Source: Sphingobium cupriresistens
Lineage (GTDB): Bacteria; Pseudomonadota; Alphaproteobacteria; Sphingomonadales; Sphingomonadaceae
Length of the DNA: 64,000 bases
NCBI RefSeq assembly: GCF_004152865.1
Contig: NZ_SEOO01000009.1
Location: forward strand, 1 to 64,000
Reading direction: 5' to 3'
Below are positions 44,017 through 53,354 of this stretch, one piece after another (position 1 is the first letter of the stretch; each line of letters starts with the position of its first letter). Both the position numbers and the translations under genes were made by a program. A model generated the notes under the pieces. That model ran no database searches, was not told where the DNA came from, and saw only the letters and a program-made list of their open reading frames with translations.

Positions 44017-45113
44017 GCGCCTGCGACCGCCCGCAAATGATCGAGCTTGGCGCGGAACGCGGCCGATGTCCGTAGCGCGGCGATCGCGCTGTCGGCCTGT
44101 GCTTCGTTCAACGCCTGATAGCGATCCGCCTCCGCCACGATCGCCGCATCGGACAGCGAAGGCCGCACCGGCCGCAACGACAGCAACAAATGCCGGAAAT
44201 CGGCGCCCGATCCGCCCAGCGCCCGGCATAGGATCGCGACCTGCGACAGCGGTCCCATCACCAGCATCTCGATCACTTGGCCGCTTTCCAACCGGAGTTG
44301 CCGCGCTGTGACCGCCGCGAACAGCAGGAAACGCCGCCGTTCCAGCAAGCGGCCTAACAGGTCCGGCGCGTCGGCCTTCTCGCCCATGCGACGCACCAGT
44401 CGATCCGCCTGAACGATCGGACAGGCCGCTTCGTCATGGTCGGCCAGCAAAGCCCAGCCCGACCGGTCGAAGGCGGCCAGCAGCCGATCGTCGGCATCGA
44501 CCATGGTCCGTTGCGCAACGACGGTCAGGCAGGCGGCGACCAACCACAACAGTTCGGCGAAATATTCGGCGGGCAGATCGGGCTTCATCGGCGTGTCTTC
44601 CCCGCCCATGGCAAGCCAGCGCCCTTCGGCCAGCGCCAGCCCCGACAAACCGTCGCCCAGCAAGGTATCATCGATCGATGTCGCTGCGGCCCCATCGACC
44701 TCGTTCAGTTGCTCGACATCCGCCTGGCCGAACTGGCGTAGCATCACCGTCACGCCAGCCCGCATCTGCATATGCGCCAGAAGGCCGGGGCCAAGCAGGC
44801 TGGGATGCGCCCGCACCATCGCCCAAGCGACCGGCGCCGGCCAATGATCCAGCGCTGCGGCGACATCGGGCGCATGTTCCAACGACAGGCGCAGGGCCAT
44901 TTCGATCGCGGTGATGCATCCGCCGATATGGCGGCGCGTTTCGGCGATCAGGGCGTCGTGGCGCGCCTGCCCTTCGTCGGGAAAGAAAAACGCCAGGTCG
45001 ATGGCGTGGGCGACCGGCACGGCGGACATGCCGGCCATGACCCGCGCCATTGGCCAGTTGCCCGCCATGGCCGTGCCGGTAAGGGACGAATAGGCGCTCA
45101 TGCCGGTCAGCAT
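44013..45113 (-). CDS. DUF2336 family protein
   Basis: 366 residues, largely alpha-helical, soluble and without catalytic motifs that I can recognise. Starts MLTGMSAYSSLTG; an internal ATG at 45101 is an alternative, but AAGGA lies upstream of 45113. DUF2336 proteins are alphaproteobacterial HEAT-like helical proteins of unknown role, often near signalling genes. Here it is coupled to the His-less kinase and lies downstream of the HPt-like and nucleotidyltransferase-like genes. Confidence 0.7.
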   Translation of the reverse strand: MLTGMSAYSSLTGTAMAGNWPMARVMAGMSAVPVAHAIDLAFFFPDEGQARHDALIAETRRHIGGCITAIEMALRLSLEHAPDVAAALDHWPAPVAWAMVRAHPSLLGPGLLAHMQMRAGVTVMLRQFGQADVEQLNEVDGAAATSIDDTLLGDGLSGLALAEGRWLAMGGEDTPMKPDLPAEYFAELLWLVAACLTVVAQRTMVDADDRLLAAFDRSGWALLADHDEAACPIVQADRLVRRMGEKADAPDLLGRLLERRRFLLFAAVTARQLRLESGQVIEMLVMGPLSQVAILCRALGGSGADFRHLLLSLRPVRPSLSDAAIVAEADRYQALNEAQADSAIAALRTSAAFRAKLDHLRAVAGA

Positions 45114-45159
45114 AATCGCACGTCCTTAAAATGCACTAAACCGTGCCGGGGAAAATCGT

Positions 45160-46326
45160 TCAATTGCGCTTTCGCAGCAAGATGGTGCCGACCGACGCGA
45201 TCGCCAGCAAAATGGCGACGCGAAAGCCCTGCGCCATCATCCCGACAAAGCCGGTCAGGATCAGCAGCAGCAGTGCCGTGCCGGGCGTGAAGATCATCCA
45301 CGGCCGGGCCGCAGCCGTCCGGCCCCAGCGATCGGCCACCATCAGGATGCCGAGCAGAAGCGCGAGGTCAGCCGCCAATGTCGTGCTGCCGGCAAAGACC
45401 ATCGCTGCCAGCACCAGCACCGGCGCGCAGAAGGCGAACCAGCCCGTCAACGGTGCCCGCAACGCGAGATCGCCCAGCCGATCGCTGATTTCCGACAGCA
45501 GAAGCGCGCCCAACAACAGGCAGAATCCGGTGAGCGGCCAACCCAGTTCGATCGGCACCAGCGCCACCGCGCCCAGCGCAATCGCGGCGATCCGCACCTG
45601 AAGTGCTGGCACCTGCATCCGCATGAGTGGCGGGCTGACGATGCGGGCCAGCGGCGCCAGCAGATAATGTTCGATGCCTCCGCGCGCATGGGCGCGGGAC
45701 GATCCAGCCGCGGTTACGGCCTGCGCCACCAGGTCGGCCTGCGCCTGGCTTTCGACCAGCGCCACGCGCCCTTCCAGCAGATCGTCCTGCGGCACGGTGA
45801 CCCGCCTGGCGCCCCTTTGCACGCCGGTCCGCACCAAAGTCAGCGCCAAATCCCAGTCGCCGATCATGTCGAGCGTACCGAACAACAGGTCCGGGCTGAT
45901 CCGCGCCAGGCCCGCCCAGCGCTGGCCCGCGTCGATCCGTTCGAACGGCGCGCTGGCGCGGCTGTCGTCCGTCACCAGCATGGCATTGCCCTGAGCCGCG
46001 CCGATGCCGTCATAATGCGCCTGTGCGACGATCGCGCCGTCCGCCACCAGCAGCACGTCGCTGTCGCGCGGCGCATCCCGCACCATCGACACCATGTCGC
46101 GCACCAGCGCCACCGCGATGCCGTCCGCGCTCAGACGATCGACCGCTTGCGACAAGGCGGGCGTGATGGTGCTGACCAAAATCATGATTCGGTCGGCGCC
46201 CGCCTGCGCCGCCTGCCGCGCCTGATATTCCACCAGCGTCTGGCCAGCGAAATACAAGCTCGCGCGCAAACCCGCAGGCGAATCGCCCGATGCGCGACTG
46301 GCGCTCAGAATAGCGGCGAAACTCAT
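45160..46326 (-). CDS. Nucleotidyltransferase-like/membrane fusion protein, possibly degenerate
   Basis: 388 residues from MSFAAILSAS (frame open to 46374). The N-terminal ~220 residues look like a MobA-type nucleotidyltransferase fold (GQTLVEYQARQAAQAGADRIMILVS; VLLVADGAIV), but the usual Gly-rich AAGxGxR loop is replaced by SASRASGDSPAG. The C-terminal ~150 residues contain four to five membrane helices with SEISDRLGDLALR near residue 285. That sequence loosely recalls the CDP-alcohol phosphotransferase motif but does not match it. The layout resembles bifunctional inositol-phosphate cytidylyltransferase/phosphotransferases, with poor active sites. Function not assigned. Confidence 0.55.
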   Translation of the reverse strand: MSFAAILSASRASGDSPAGLRASLYFAGQTLVEYQARQAAQAGADRIMILVSTITPALSQAVDRLSADGIAVALVRDMVSMVRDAPRDSDVLLVADGAIVAQAHYDGIGAAQGNAMLVTDDSRASAPFERIDAGQRWAGLARISPDLLFGTLDMIGDWDLALTLVRTGVQRGARRVTVPQDDLLEGRVALVESQAQADLVAQAVTAAGSSRAHARGGIEHYLLAPLARIVSPPLMRMQVPALQVRIAAIALGAVALVPIELGWPLTGFCLLLGALLLSEISDRLGDLALRAPLTGWFAFCAPVLVLAAMVFAGSTTLAADLALLLGILMVADRWGRTAAARPWMIFTPGTALLLLILTGFVGMMAQGFRVAILLAIASVGTILLRKRN

Positions 46327-46416
46327 GGCGTTTACGTTTGTCGACCCGATTGTTGTGCGACGACCTTTTCGCAAGGCGGAGCGTTTCGCGCAAGCAACGC
46401 TTTTAGCGTCGGCCGA

Positions 46417-46719
46417 TCAACTGTGATCGAGTCCCGCCAGCGCCGCTTGGAGACGACGAAGCACGCGCGGATCGCCAGGCGCAGCGGCGGCCGCCTCGTC
46501 GGCCAGCGCGATCAAGGTCGTCAGCCCGAAGCTGGCCGCCAGTCCCTTGAGCCGCCAGGCGGCCAATTCCCAATTGGCGTCGCACCGCGCCCGGCCAAGC
46601 AGGTCGATCTGCCGCGCGGCGCTTTCCAGAAAAGCGACGCGCAGGTCTGCGATCAGTGCGCTGTCTTCGCCGACGGCGGCGGCCAATGCGGCATGAAGGG
46701 CGCCAGGATCATAGGACAT
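46417..46719 (-). CDS. HPt-like four-helix protein lacking the active His
   Basis: 100 residues. The helix that carries the phosphotransfer His in HPt proteins reads ELAAWRLKGLAASFG (51-65), where active members have AHxLKGxxxxxG; Trp55 replaces His. The Lys-Gly and flanking small residues that pack the four-helix bundle are kept. It therefore looks like an HPt fold that cannot carry phosphate, perhaps a binding or decoy module. It is divergent (80-base gap) from the TipN-like gene and upstream of the other signalling-like genes. Confidence 0.7.
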   Translation of the reverse strand: MSYDPGALHAALAAAVGEDSALIADLRVAFLESAARQIDLLGRARCDANWELAAWRLKGLAASFGLTTLIALADEAAAAAPGDPRVLRRLQAALAGLDHS

Positions 46720-46799
46720 GGCGACAGACGCTATCTGGCTTGCGTTAAGTTTTGGTAACAGGGCATTTGCGCGGGCGGAAAAGATGCTAGGATGATGAC

Positions 46800-49472
46800 A
46801 TGACAGGGGGCAGCACCATCGTCGAGTTCTGGCGAGACGAACACATCGCGACCGGCAACGAGTCGCAGGCGGACGATATTTTGCTATTGAAACAGGCGGT
46901 TCTCGATATTGACGAGGATGACGCGACGGAAGGAGTCGGAGACCACCGGATAAAGCGCATCCGCTGGGGCCTGTTGGTTCTGGCCATCGCCTGGATCGGC
47001 TTTGCCGGCTGGGCGATCGCGACGTCCGGCGATCTGGCTGCCGGCCCGTTCGCCTGGGCCAACGCCATCGTCACGCTCGCCATCCCCCTCATCCTGCTGG
47101 GCGTCGGCTATATGCTGCTGGTCCGCAACAGCCGCGCCGAATCGCGCCGCTATCTTGATACCGCGCGCGCGCTGCGTACCGAGGCCGACCTGCTGGAACT
47201 GCGGCTGGGCCGCATCGGCAGCCAGTTGGAAACCGCGCGACAGGCGATGCAGGACCAGGCGGAATTGCTCGACAGCTATGGCGCCGCCGCCAGCAGCAAT
47301 ATGGAAGCGTCCGCTGAACTGATTGCAGCACGCTCCCAAGCGACCGCCGAACGGGCGGAAACCGCCGAGCGCGCGGCCGTCTCGCTGGTCGCTCGCATGG
47401 ACATGCTGATCGGCTCGATCCCCGAACTGGAGGACCGCACCAGCCGCATGACTGCGCAGATGATGGACAATGGCCATGCGCTGGCCGAGCGGATCGACAC
47501 GCTGGAGGCCCGCCTCCATTCTCTCGCTGAACTGTCCGACGATGCGCGTGCGCGCACGCTTTCTGCGACCAAGAGCCTGTCCAGCCAATTGACCCAGTTG
47601 CAGGAGACGACCCGAACGGCGGCTGAAGAAGTCACCGGCATGGCCGAGATTGCCGCCGGCCGAATCGACGCCACGGCGCAGAGCGCACGCCAGGCGATGG
47701 ATCGCAGCCGCCAGGATTTGGAAATCCAGGCCGCAGCGTTGGCGACGCTGATCGAAGCGGCGCAGGCCGGTGTCGCGGAAACCAGCGCGCAGGTTCGCCG
47801 GACGCTGACCGATGATCTCGATAGCGCGGAACATGATCTGCGCCGGCGCATGGAGAGCGCTTTAGTCGGCATGAAGGACAGCATGGCATCTACCGACGAG
47901 GCGCTGTCCCGTCGCGCGGAGGCCTTGGAAACGCTGGTCGCCGCGGCCCGAAACGGCATGAGCGGGGCGAGCGAAGAGGCGCTCGCCCTGTTTGAACGCG
48001 ACATTGAGTCGATGGAGACGGACCTGCGCCGTCGCTTGGACGATGCGTTGCGACAGGCTCAGGAAACGCTGGCCATCACCGATGGCGGCCTGACCAGCCA
48101 GACAGCGACCCTCGACGCCTTGATCACCCGCTCGCGCGACAGCCTGACCGCAATCGGCGATGATACCGTGACCGGCCTCAGCGACTCGATCGGCGACGTC
48201 GAAAGTCGCCTGCATCAGATCAACGACATGATCGAGGGCCAGCGCAGCCTGATGTCGAGCCTGCACAACAGTCTGCATGACACCATCGCCTCGACCGAAG
48301 GCCGTTTCGCCGCCCTGGAGGACAGCGCTCTGGCGCGCGGCGAACGCCTGACCGGCGCACTTGTCCGCATGACGGAGGAAACGATGCGGATCGACAAGGC
48401 GCTATCGGCTGGCGGCATGACAGCCGAAAAGCTGATCGGATGCGCCGAGACGCTTCTGGTCGCGCTCGATTCGAGCGTTCGGGAACTTGACGAAACCTAT
48501 CCCGCCGCGCTCGAACGATTCGACGCGCGGCTGGAACAGAGCCGCGCCTTGCTGGGCAGCACCGCGCCCGAAATGGAGCGGCTGGAGGCGATTTCCGAGG
48601 CGCTGGTAGGCCGCACCGCAGAAGCCGAAGAGATGCTGCGCGGCCAGGGCAGCCGTCTGACCGAATGGCTGGAAAGCACGCAGGGCGGACTGGAAGCCAA
48701 TCGCGGATTGGTGGAGCGCCTGCGCAAGACGCTCGACGCCGCGCATCAGGACGCGACGCGCATTACCGAAGGCGCTGGCCCCTTGCTGGTGACGGCCCTG
48801 CTGCGGGTCAAGGACACGGCCGATCAGGCGTCTGAACGCGCCCGCCAGGCGCTGGGCCGCGCCATTCCCGATGCGGCGCAACAACTGGCGCAGGCCAGCG
48901 ATGAAGCGCTGCAGGCCGTGATCGGCCAGAAGGTGACGGCGCAGATCGAACAAGTCGCGCGGGTCGCGGAGGAAGCGGTCAAGGCCGCGCATCAGGCGTC
49001 TGAACGCCTCACCCGCCAACTGCTGACGATCGCCGACACCAGCGCCAGCGTCGAACAGCGGATCGAGGAAGCGGAACGCGCGTCGGAAAGCCGCGATCGC
49101 GACCATTTCGCGCGGCGCTCGGCCTTGCTGATCGAATCGCTCAACAGCACGGCGATCGACGTCGCCAAGATATTGTCCAACGACGTCACCGATTCGGCCT
49201 GGTCCGCCTATCTGAAGGGCGATCGCGGTGTGTTCACCCGCCGCGCGGTCAAGCTGCTGGATGTCGGCGAATCACGCGAAATCGCGCTTCATTATGATAA
49301 TGACGCGGAGTTCCGCGATCATGTGAACCGCTATATCCATGATTTCGAGGCAATGCTGCGGATCATCCTGTCGGCGCGTGACGGCAACGCGCTGGGCGTC
49401 GCGGTGCTATCATCCGACATGGGCAAGCTTTATGTCGCGCTCGCCCAGGCGATCGAGCGACTGCGGCAATGA
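46800..49472 (+). CDS. TipN-like polar coiled-coil membrane protein
   Basis: 890 residues. N-terminal cytoplasmic tail (1-55), two membrane helices (about 57-75 and 85-107), then a very long coiled coil (about 110-770) rich in Ala, Glu, Arg and Leu heptads. A conserved-looking C-terminal domain (about 770-890) includes STAIDVAKILSNDV, SAWSAYLKGDRGVFTRRAVKLL and NRYIHDFEAMLR. Size and layout equal those of Caulobacter TipN (882 residues, two N-terminal helices plus coiled coil), the marker of the new cell pole that positions division and flagellar factors. AGGATG lies just before the start. Orthology is inferred from architecture. Confidence 0.7.
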   Translation: MTGGSTIVEFWRDEHIATGNESQADDILLLKQAVLDIDEDDATEGVGDHRIKRIRWGLLVLAIAWIGFAGWAIATSGDLAAGPFAWANAIVTLAIPLILLGVGYMLLVRNSRAESRRYLDTARALRTEADLLELRLGRIGSQLETARQAMQDQAELLDSYGAAASSNMEASAELIAARSQATAERAETAERAAVSLVARMDMLIGSIPELEDRTSRMTAQMMDNGHALAERIDTLEARLHSLAELSDDARARTLSATKSLSSQLTQLQETTRTAAEEVTGMAEIAAGRIDATAQSARQAMDRSRQDLEIQAAALATLIEAAQAGVAETSAQVRRTLTDDLDSAEHDLRRRMESALVGMKDSMASTDEALSRRAEALETLVAAARNGMSGASEEALALFERDIESMETDLRRRLDDALRQAQETLAITDGGLTSQTATLDALITRSRDSLTAIGDDTVTGLSDSIGDVESRLHQINDMIEGQRSLMSSLHNSLHDTIASTEGRFAALEDSALARGERLTGALVRMTEETMRIDKALSAGGMTAEKLIGCAETLLVALDSSVRELDETYPAALERFDARLEQSRALLGSTAPEMERLEAISEALVGRTAEAEEMLRGQGSRLTEWLESTQGGLEANRGLVERLRKTLDAAHQDATRITEGAGPLLVTALLRVKDTADQASERARQALGRAIPDAAQQLAQASDEALQAVIGQKVTAQIEQVARVAEEAVKAAHQASERLTRQLLTIADTSASVEQRIEEAERASESRDRDHFARRSALLIESLNSTAIDVAKILSNDVTDSAWSAYLKGDRGVFTRRAVKLLDVGESREIALHYDNDAEFRDHVNRYIHDFEAMLRIILSARDGNALGVAVLSSDMGKLYVALAQAIERLRQ

Positions 49473-49482
49473 TTCTCGCCGT

Positions 49483-49944
49483 TCAGCCGATCACTTTGCG
49501 GAAATAGACGACTCGTTCGGTTTCGATGAAGCCGGCTGCATGGTGGAAAGCATGGCTGGCCAGATGGGCGATGTCCGAGTCCGACGCCATTTCCGTGCAG
49601 CCCATGGCCAGCCCCCAGCCCTCGACGGCGTCGATCAGGGCTTTCGCTATGCCTTCGTGCCGCATCGCAGGCGTCACATAAAGACCTTCGACAAAAACGA
49701 CCGGACTGGTGTCGCAACCGTTTACATAATCGCGGCGCAGCGATGCCTCGACAAAGGCGATCGCGTCACCCCGATCGTCAAGAGCGACGAAGGCAACAAG
49801 ATCGCCTCCGTTCGCCATCATATCGGCAATGTGGTCATGATGATCGGCCACGGACGCATCGGGCCAGAGCGCGGCGCGCATCCGCGCCCAAGATGGTGCA
49901 TGAACGGCGGCAACGCGCGCGATCCGCGCCGCCGGCCCGCTCAT
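49483..49944 (-). CDS. GNAT acetyltransferase, AAC(6')-like
   Basis: 153 residues; GNAT fold that transfers acetyl from acetyl-CoA to an amine. The acetyl-CoA loop is seen as VTPAMRHEGIAKALI. The segment VEGLYVTPAMRHEGIAKAL with CTEMASDSDIAHLASHAFHHAAGF and the YF ending resembles aminoglycoside 6'-N-acetyltransferases of the chromosomal AAC(6')-I group. Whether it acts on aminoglycosides cannot be told from sequence. Last gene of the minus-strand nuo-birA-coaX-rnj run; it overlaps the DUF1467 gene by four bases and converges on the TipN-like gene with a ten-base gap. Confidence 0.82.
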   Translation of the reverse strand: MSGPAARIARVAAVHAPSWARMRAALWPDASVADHHDHIADMMANGGDLVAFVALDDRGDAIAFVEASLRRDYVNGCDTSPVVFVEGLYVTPAMRHEGIAKALIDAVEGWGLAMGCTEMASDSDIAHLASHAFHHAAGFIETERVVYFRKVIG

Positions 49945-50210
49945 TGCGCGGCGCTGTAGCCGGGCAGCATGTCCAGCGTCACCCAGCCCTGCACATAATT
50001 GGCGTAATAGAGGCCGAACAGGATCGTCGCCAATATGGTCGCGCGCAGCATGACCAGACCGGGCCGGAAATTGCTGGGCGCGCTGTCCGCCTGCCCCTTC
50101 AGCAGCACTTCGCCGGTTTCATCGGGCGTGCGGATGCCGAAGGGGAGCATGATGAAGGCGCTGATCACCCACATCAGGAAATAGATAGCGAAGATGGCGT
50201 ATAGGTTCAT
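49941..50210 (-). CDS. DUF1467 family membrane protein
   Basis: 89 residues with two membrane helices (about 4-24 and 55-75) and a soluble loop containing IRTPDETGEVLLKGQADSAPS. DUF1467 is a small alphaproteobacterial family found next to rnj (RNase J) genes, as here; function unknown. Starts ten bases after the rnj stop. Confidence 0.85.
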   Translation of the reverse strand: MNLYAIFAIYFLMWVISAFIMLPFGIRTPDETGEVLLKGQADSAPSNFRPGLVMLRATILATILFGLYYANYVQGWVTLDMLPGYSAAQ

Positions 50211-50219
50211 GGCCTGTAA

Positions 50220-51857
50220 TTAGGCCCGAACCAGCAGCACGTCCACTATCGGCTTCTTGCCGGTCCAGCGCGTCGCGGTGCGGCGCACGGCCAGGCGGAC
50301 GCGCTCGCGCAGCGCCTCTTCCTCCATCGAACCCTTGGGCACGGCGGCGGCGGCTTCATCGGCCGCTTCGGCCAGGAATGCCGCCTTGTCTTCCTCCACC
50401 GGCACGCCTTGCGTGCGCAATGCCGGCTGGCCGATCAGCTTGCCCTTGCGGTCGATCGCCACCGCGACACTGATCTGCCCATGCAGGCCGAGCTTGCGCC
50501 GTTCATTGATCGTCGCGCCGTCGGCGGGCAGGATGACGTCGCCGTCCAACACCAGACGGCCAGTGTCCTGCTGGCCGATGATCGTCGGTGCGCCGGGCGC
50601 CAGGCGCAGCACATCGCCGTTCGACTGCACCACCGCATGGCGGATGCCGCTGGTGATGCCGAGCCGGGCCTGTTCCGCCATGTGGCGGCGCTCGCCATGG
50701 ACCGGCAGCAGGATTTCGGGACGGATCCAGCGATACATGGCTTCGAGTTCGGGGCGACCGGGGTGGCCGGACACATGGACTTCGGCCTGACGGTCGGTAA
50801 CCATCAGGATATTCTTCTGCGCCAGCGCATTCTGGATGCGGCCGATGGCGATCTCGTTGCCGGGAATCTGCTTGGACGAGAAGATGACCGTGTCGCCCTC
50901 CGCCAGCTTTATAGGATGACTGTCGAACGCGATGCGGGCCAGCGCCGCACGCACCTCACCCTGGCCGCCGGTGGCGATGATCATCACCTCGCTGCGGGGC
51001 AGGTGCATGACATCGTCCCAATCGACGGTCGGCGGGAAATCCTTGAGATAACCGGCCGCCTTGGCCGTGCTGATGATGCGGTCGAGCGAACGGCCCGCCA
51101 CGCACACTTTGCGCCCCGTCGCCGCGGCGACTTCGCCCAACGTCTGAACGCGCGCAGCGTTGGAGGCGAAGGTCGTGACCAATACCCGTCCCTTGGCGTC
51201 TGCCACGGTCTTCATCAGCCCTTCGCGCACATCGCCTTCGGACCCACTGGCCTTGTCGTTGAACACGTTGGTGCTGTCGCATACCAGCGCCAACACGCCT
51301 TCGTCACCAATCGCGGTCAGTTCGGCCGGGGTCGATGGCTGGCCCAGCAGAGGTTGTTCATCCAGTTTCCAGTCGCCAGTGTGGAAAATGCGGCCATAAG
51401 GCGTGTCGATCAGCACCGCATTGCCTTCGGGAATCGAATGGGCGAGCGGGACGTAACGGAAGCCGAACGGGCCGAGATTGAAGCTGGCTTCATTCGGGAT
51501 GACATGCAGCTTGACCTCCTTGGAGAGGCCTTCTTCCTCCAGCTTCAGGCGGATAAGGCCGGCCGTGAAGGGCGTGGCATAGAGCGGCACGCCCAAATCA
51601 GCGGCAAGATAAGGGATGGCGCCGATATGATCCTCATGCCCGTGCGTCAGGACGATGCCCAGCAGGTCGTCGCGCCGCTCCTCGATGAAGCTGAGATCGG
51701 GCAGCACCAGTTCGATGCCGGGATAGGACGGGTCGCCGAAAGTCATGCCGAGGTCGACCATGACCCACTTGCCCTGGCAGCCGTAGAGATTGACGTTCAT
51801 GCCGATCTCGCCCGACCCGCCGAGGGCCAGGAAGATCAGTTCATCCTTGGGTGTCAT
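50220..51857 (-). CDS. rnj: Ribonuclease J
   Basis: 545 residues. Metallo-beta-lactamase/beta-CASP nuclease with 5'-to-3' exo- and endoribonuclease activity in mRNA decay and rRNA maturation. Metal-binding HGHEDHIG (His72, His74, Asp76, His77), later HTGDWK, the beta-CASP region around DSTNVF and SSKQIPGNE, and the terminal HVSGHPGRPE motif. Start overlaps the coaX stop by one base (TAATG). Located at the nuo-birA-coaX tail, a conserved order in Alphaproteobacteria. Confidence 0.96.
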   Translation of the reverse strand: MTPKDELIFLALGGSGEIGMNVNLYGCQGKWVMVDLGMTFGDPSYPGIELVLPDLSFIEERRDDLLGIVLTHGHEDHIGAIPYLAADLGVPLYATPFTAGLIRLKLEEEGLSKEVKLHVIPNEASFNLGPFGFRYVPLAHSIPEGNAVLIDTPYGRIFHTGDWKLDEQPLLGQPSTPAELTAIGDEGVLALVCDSTNVFNDKASGSEGDVREGLMKTVADAKGRVLVTTFASNAARVQTLGEVAAATGRKVCVAGRSLDRIISTAKAAGYLKDFPPTVDWDDVMHLPRSEVMIIATGGQGEVRAALARIAFDSHPIKLAEGDTVIFSSKQIPGNEIAIGRIQNALAQKNILMVTDRQAEVHVSGHPGRPELEAMYRWIRPEILLPVHGERRHMAEQARLGITSGIRHAVVQSNGDVLRLAPGAPTIIGQQDTGRLVLDGDVILPADGATINERRKLGLHGQISVAVAIDRKGKLIGQPALRTQGVPVEEDKAAFLAEAADEAAAAVPKGSMEEEALRERVRLAVRRTATRWTGKKPIVDVLLVRA

Positions 51858-52636
51858 TATGTCTTCAAACTCCGTTCGTGCATCAGCGCGAGGCCCTGAA
51901 CCGTCAGGTCCGGCGCGATCGCATCGAAAATATCGCTATTGTCGTTGAAGAGGACCGCCAGGCCCCCCGTCGAAATCACTCTGGTCGGACGGCCGATCTC
52001 GGCCCTCATGCGGGCGACCAGCCCCTCCATCATCGCCACATAACCCCAAAATACGCCGATGTGCATCTGCGCTTCGGTCGTGCGGCCGATGACCGATCGA
52101 TCCTGCGGCGGCGCGATCGCGATCTTGGGCAGTTTCGCCGCTGCCGCCACCAGCGCATCGAGCGACAGGTTGATCCCCGGCGCGATGATACCGCCCTTGT
52201 AAGCGCCACGATAATCCACCATGTCGAACGTCGTCGCCGTGCCGAAGTCGATCACGATCAAATCGCCTGCGTAGAGATGGTGGGCGGCGATGGCGTTTAC
52301 AACCCGGTCGGCGCCAACAGACGCCGGCTCAGCGACGTCCAGTTCGATGCCCCATTCGACGCTACCCTGCCCGGCGATCAGCGCCGGGGTCTTGAAATAT
52401 TTATCGGCCAGCACCTGAAGATTGTGCAGCGCGCGCGGCACCACCGTCGCGATGATCACCGCATCGACATCGGCGATGGCATAGCCCTCCAACTGCAACA
52501 GCTGGTTCAGCCAGACCGCATATTCGTCGGCGGTGCGCCGCGGATCGGTGGCGATGCGCCAGCGTGCCCGGATTTCGCGCCCGTCCAGCAGCGCGAAAAC
52601 GACATTGGTGTTACCCGCGTCGATCGCGAGAAGCAT
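51857..52636 (-). CDS. coaX: Type III pantothenate kinase
   Basis: 259 residues. First step of coenzyme A synthesis. ASKHA-fold motifs: [18 protein letters not shown] near the start, [13 protein letters not shown] and [15 protein letters not shown] in the middle, [16 protein letters not shown] afterwards. The ATG at 52636 places the conserved AIDAGNT at residue 4; an upstream ATG at 52693 would overlap birA. It starts ten bases after the birA stop. Confidence 0.96.
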   Translation of the reverse strand: MLLAIDAGNTNVVFALLDGREIRARWRIATDPRRTADEYAVWLNQLLQLEGYAIADVDAVIIATVVPRALHNLQVLADKYFKTPALIAGQGSVEWGIELDVAEPASVGADRVVNAIAAHHLYAGDLIVIDFGTATTFDMVDYRGAYKGGIIAPGINLSLDALVAAAAKLPKIAIAPPQDRSVIGRTTEAQMHIGVFWGYVAMMEGLVARMRAEIGRPTRVISTGGLAVLFNDNSDIFDAIAPDLTVQGLALMHERSLKT

Positions 52637-52646
52637 GGCTCGTCCC

Positions 52647-53354
52647 TTAGTTGAGAATGATGTCGCCCGCGTGAATGGCATGGCTCTGCCCATTCGCCAA
52701 GCGCAGGATCAACATGCCGTGGCGGTCGAGCGTGTCGAAAGCGCCTTCGACCTCCCCGCCATCGGGCTGCACGACACGCATCGCCGTGCCGGTCGGGTGG
52801 GCATTGAGCAGCCAGTGGGTGCGGACGGGATCGATGCCCTGCGCGCGCCAGATGGACAACCAATGGCCAAATAGCTGGGTCAGCCGCTCATAGAGCGTGG
52901 ACGCTTGCGCATCATTCGCGCCCTGTGCCGCCAGACTGGTGACCGGGCGGTCCAGCCCTTCGGGATGGCCGGTGACGTTGATGCCAATACCCACGACGAT
53001 CGCATCCCCGGCCCGTTCCAGCAGGATGCCGGCGATCTTGGCGCCGTCGACCAATATATCATTGGGCCATTTGATCCGCGCCTGCCCGCGACATAGCGGG
53101 GCAATCAGCGCATGGACCGCATTGGCGGCCACCAACGCCAGCGTATGGGGCAACGGATCGCTGGGCCGCAACCTGACCAGCGTGGAGCAATAGAGATTGC
53201 CGTCCGGGCTTTCCCAGGCCCGGCCCAGGCGTCCCTTGCCCCCGGTCTGGCGACCGGCGCGCAGCCAGCTACCATCACCGCCCCCCTGCCCCGCCAACGC
53301 CAGCATGTCGGCGTTGGTGGAACCGGTTTCCTCGACGAAGCGCAGCAGCGTCAG
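52647..53354 (-). CDS. birA: Biotin-[acetyl-CoA-carboxylase] ligase, probable CTG start
   Basis: Attaches biotin to carboxylase carrier protein. Key motifs: [12 protein letters not shown] (biotinyl-AMP loop), KWPNDILV and GIGINV. No N-terminal repressor helix-turn-helix, so enzyme only. The first ATG (53306) would drop the conserved ETGSTNADM substrate-loop motif, which is encoded just upstream in the same frame. The only plausible initiator is CTG at 53354, overlapping the nuoN stop as CTGA. With that start it is 235 residues; from the ATG it is 219. Confidence 0.9.
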   Translation of the reverse strand: MTLLRFVEETGSTNADMLALAGQGGGDGSWLRAGRQTGGKGRLGRAWESPDGNLYCSTLVRLRPSDPLPHTLALVAANAVHALIAPLCRGQARIKWPNDILVDGAKIAGILLERAGDAIVVGIGINVTGHPEGLDRPVTSLAAQGANDAQASTLYERLTQLFGHWLSIWRAQGIDPVRTHWLLNAHPTGTAMRVVQPDGGEVEGAFDTLDRHGMLILRLANGQSHAIHAGDIILN

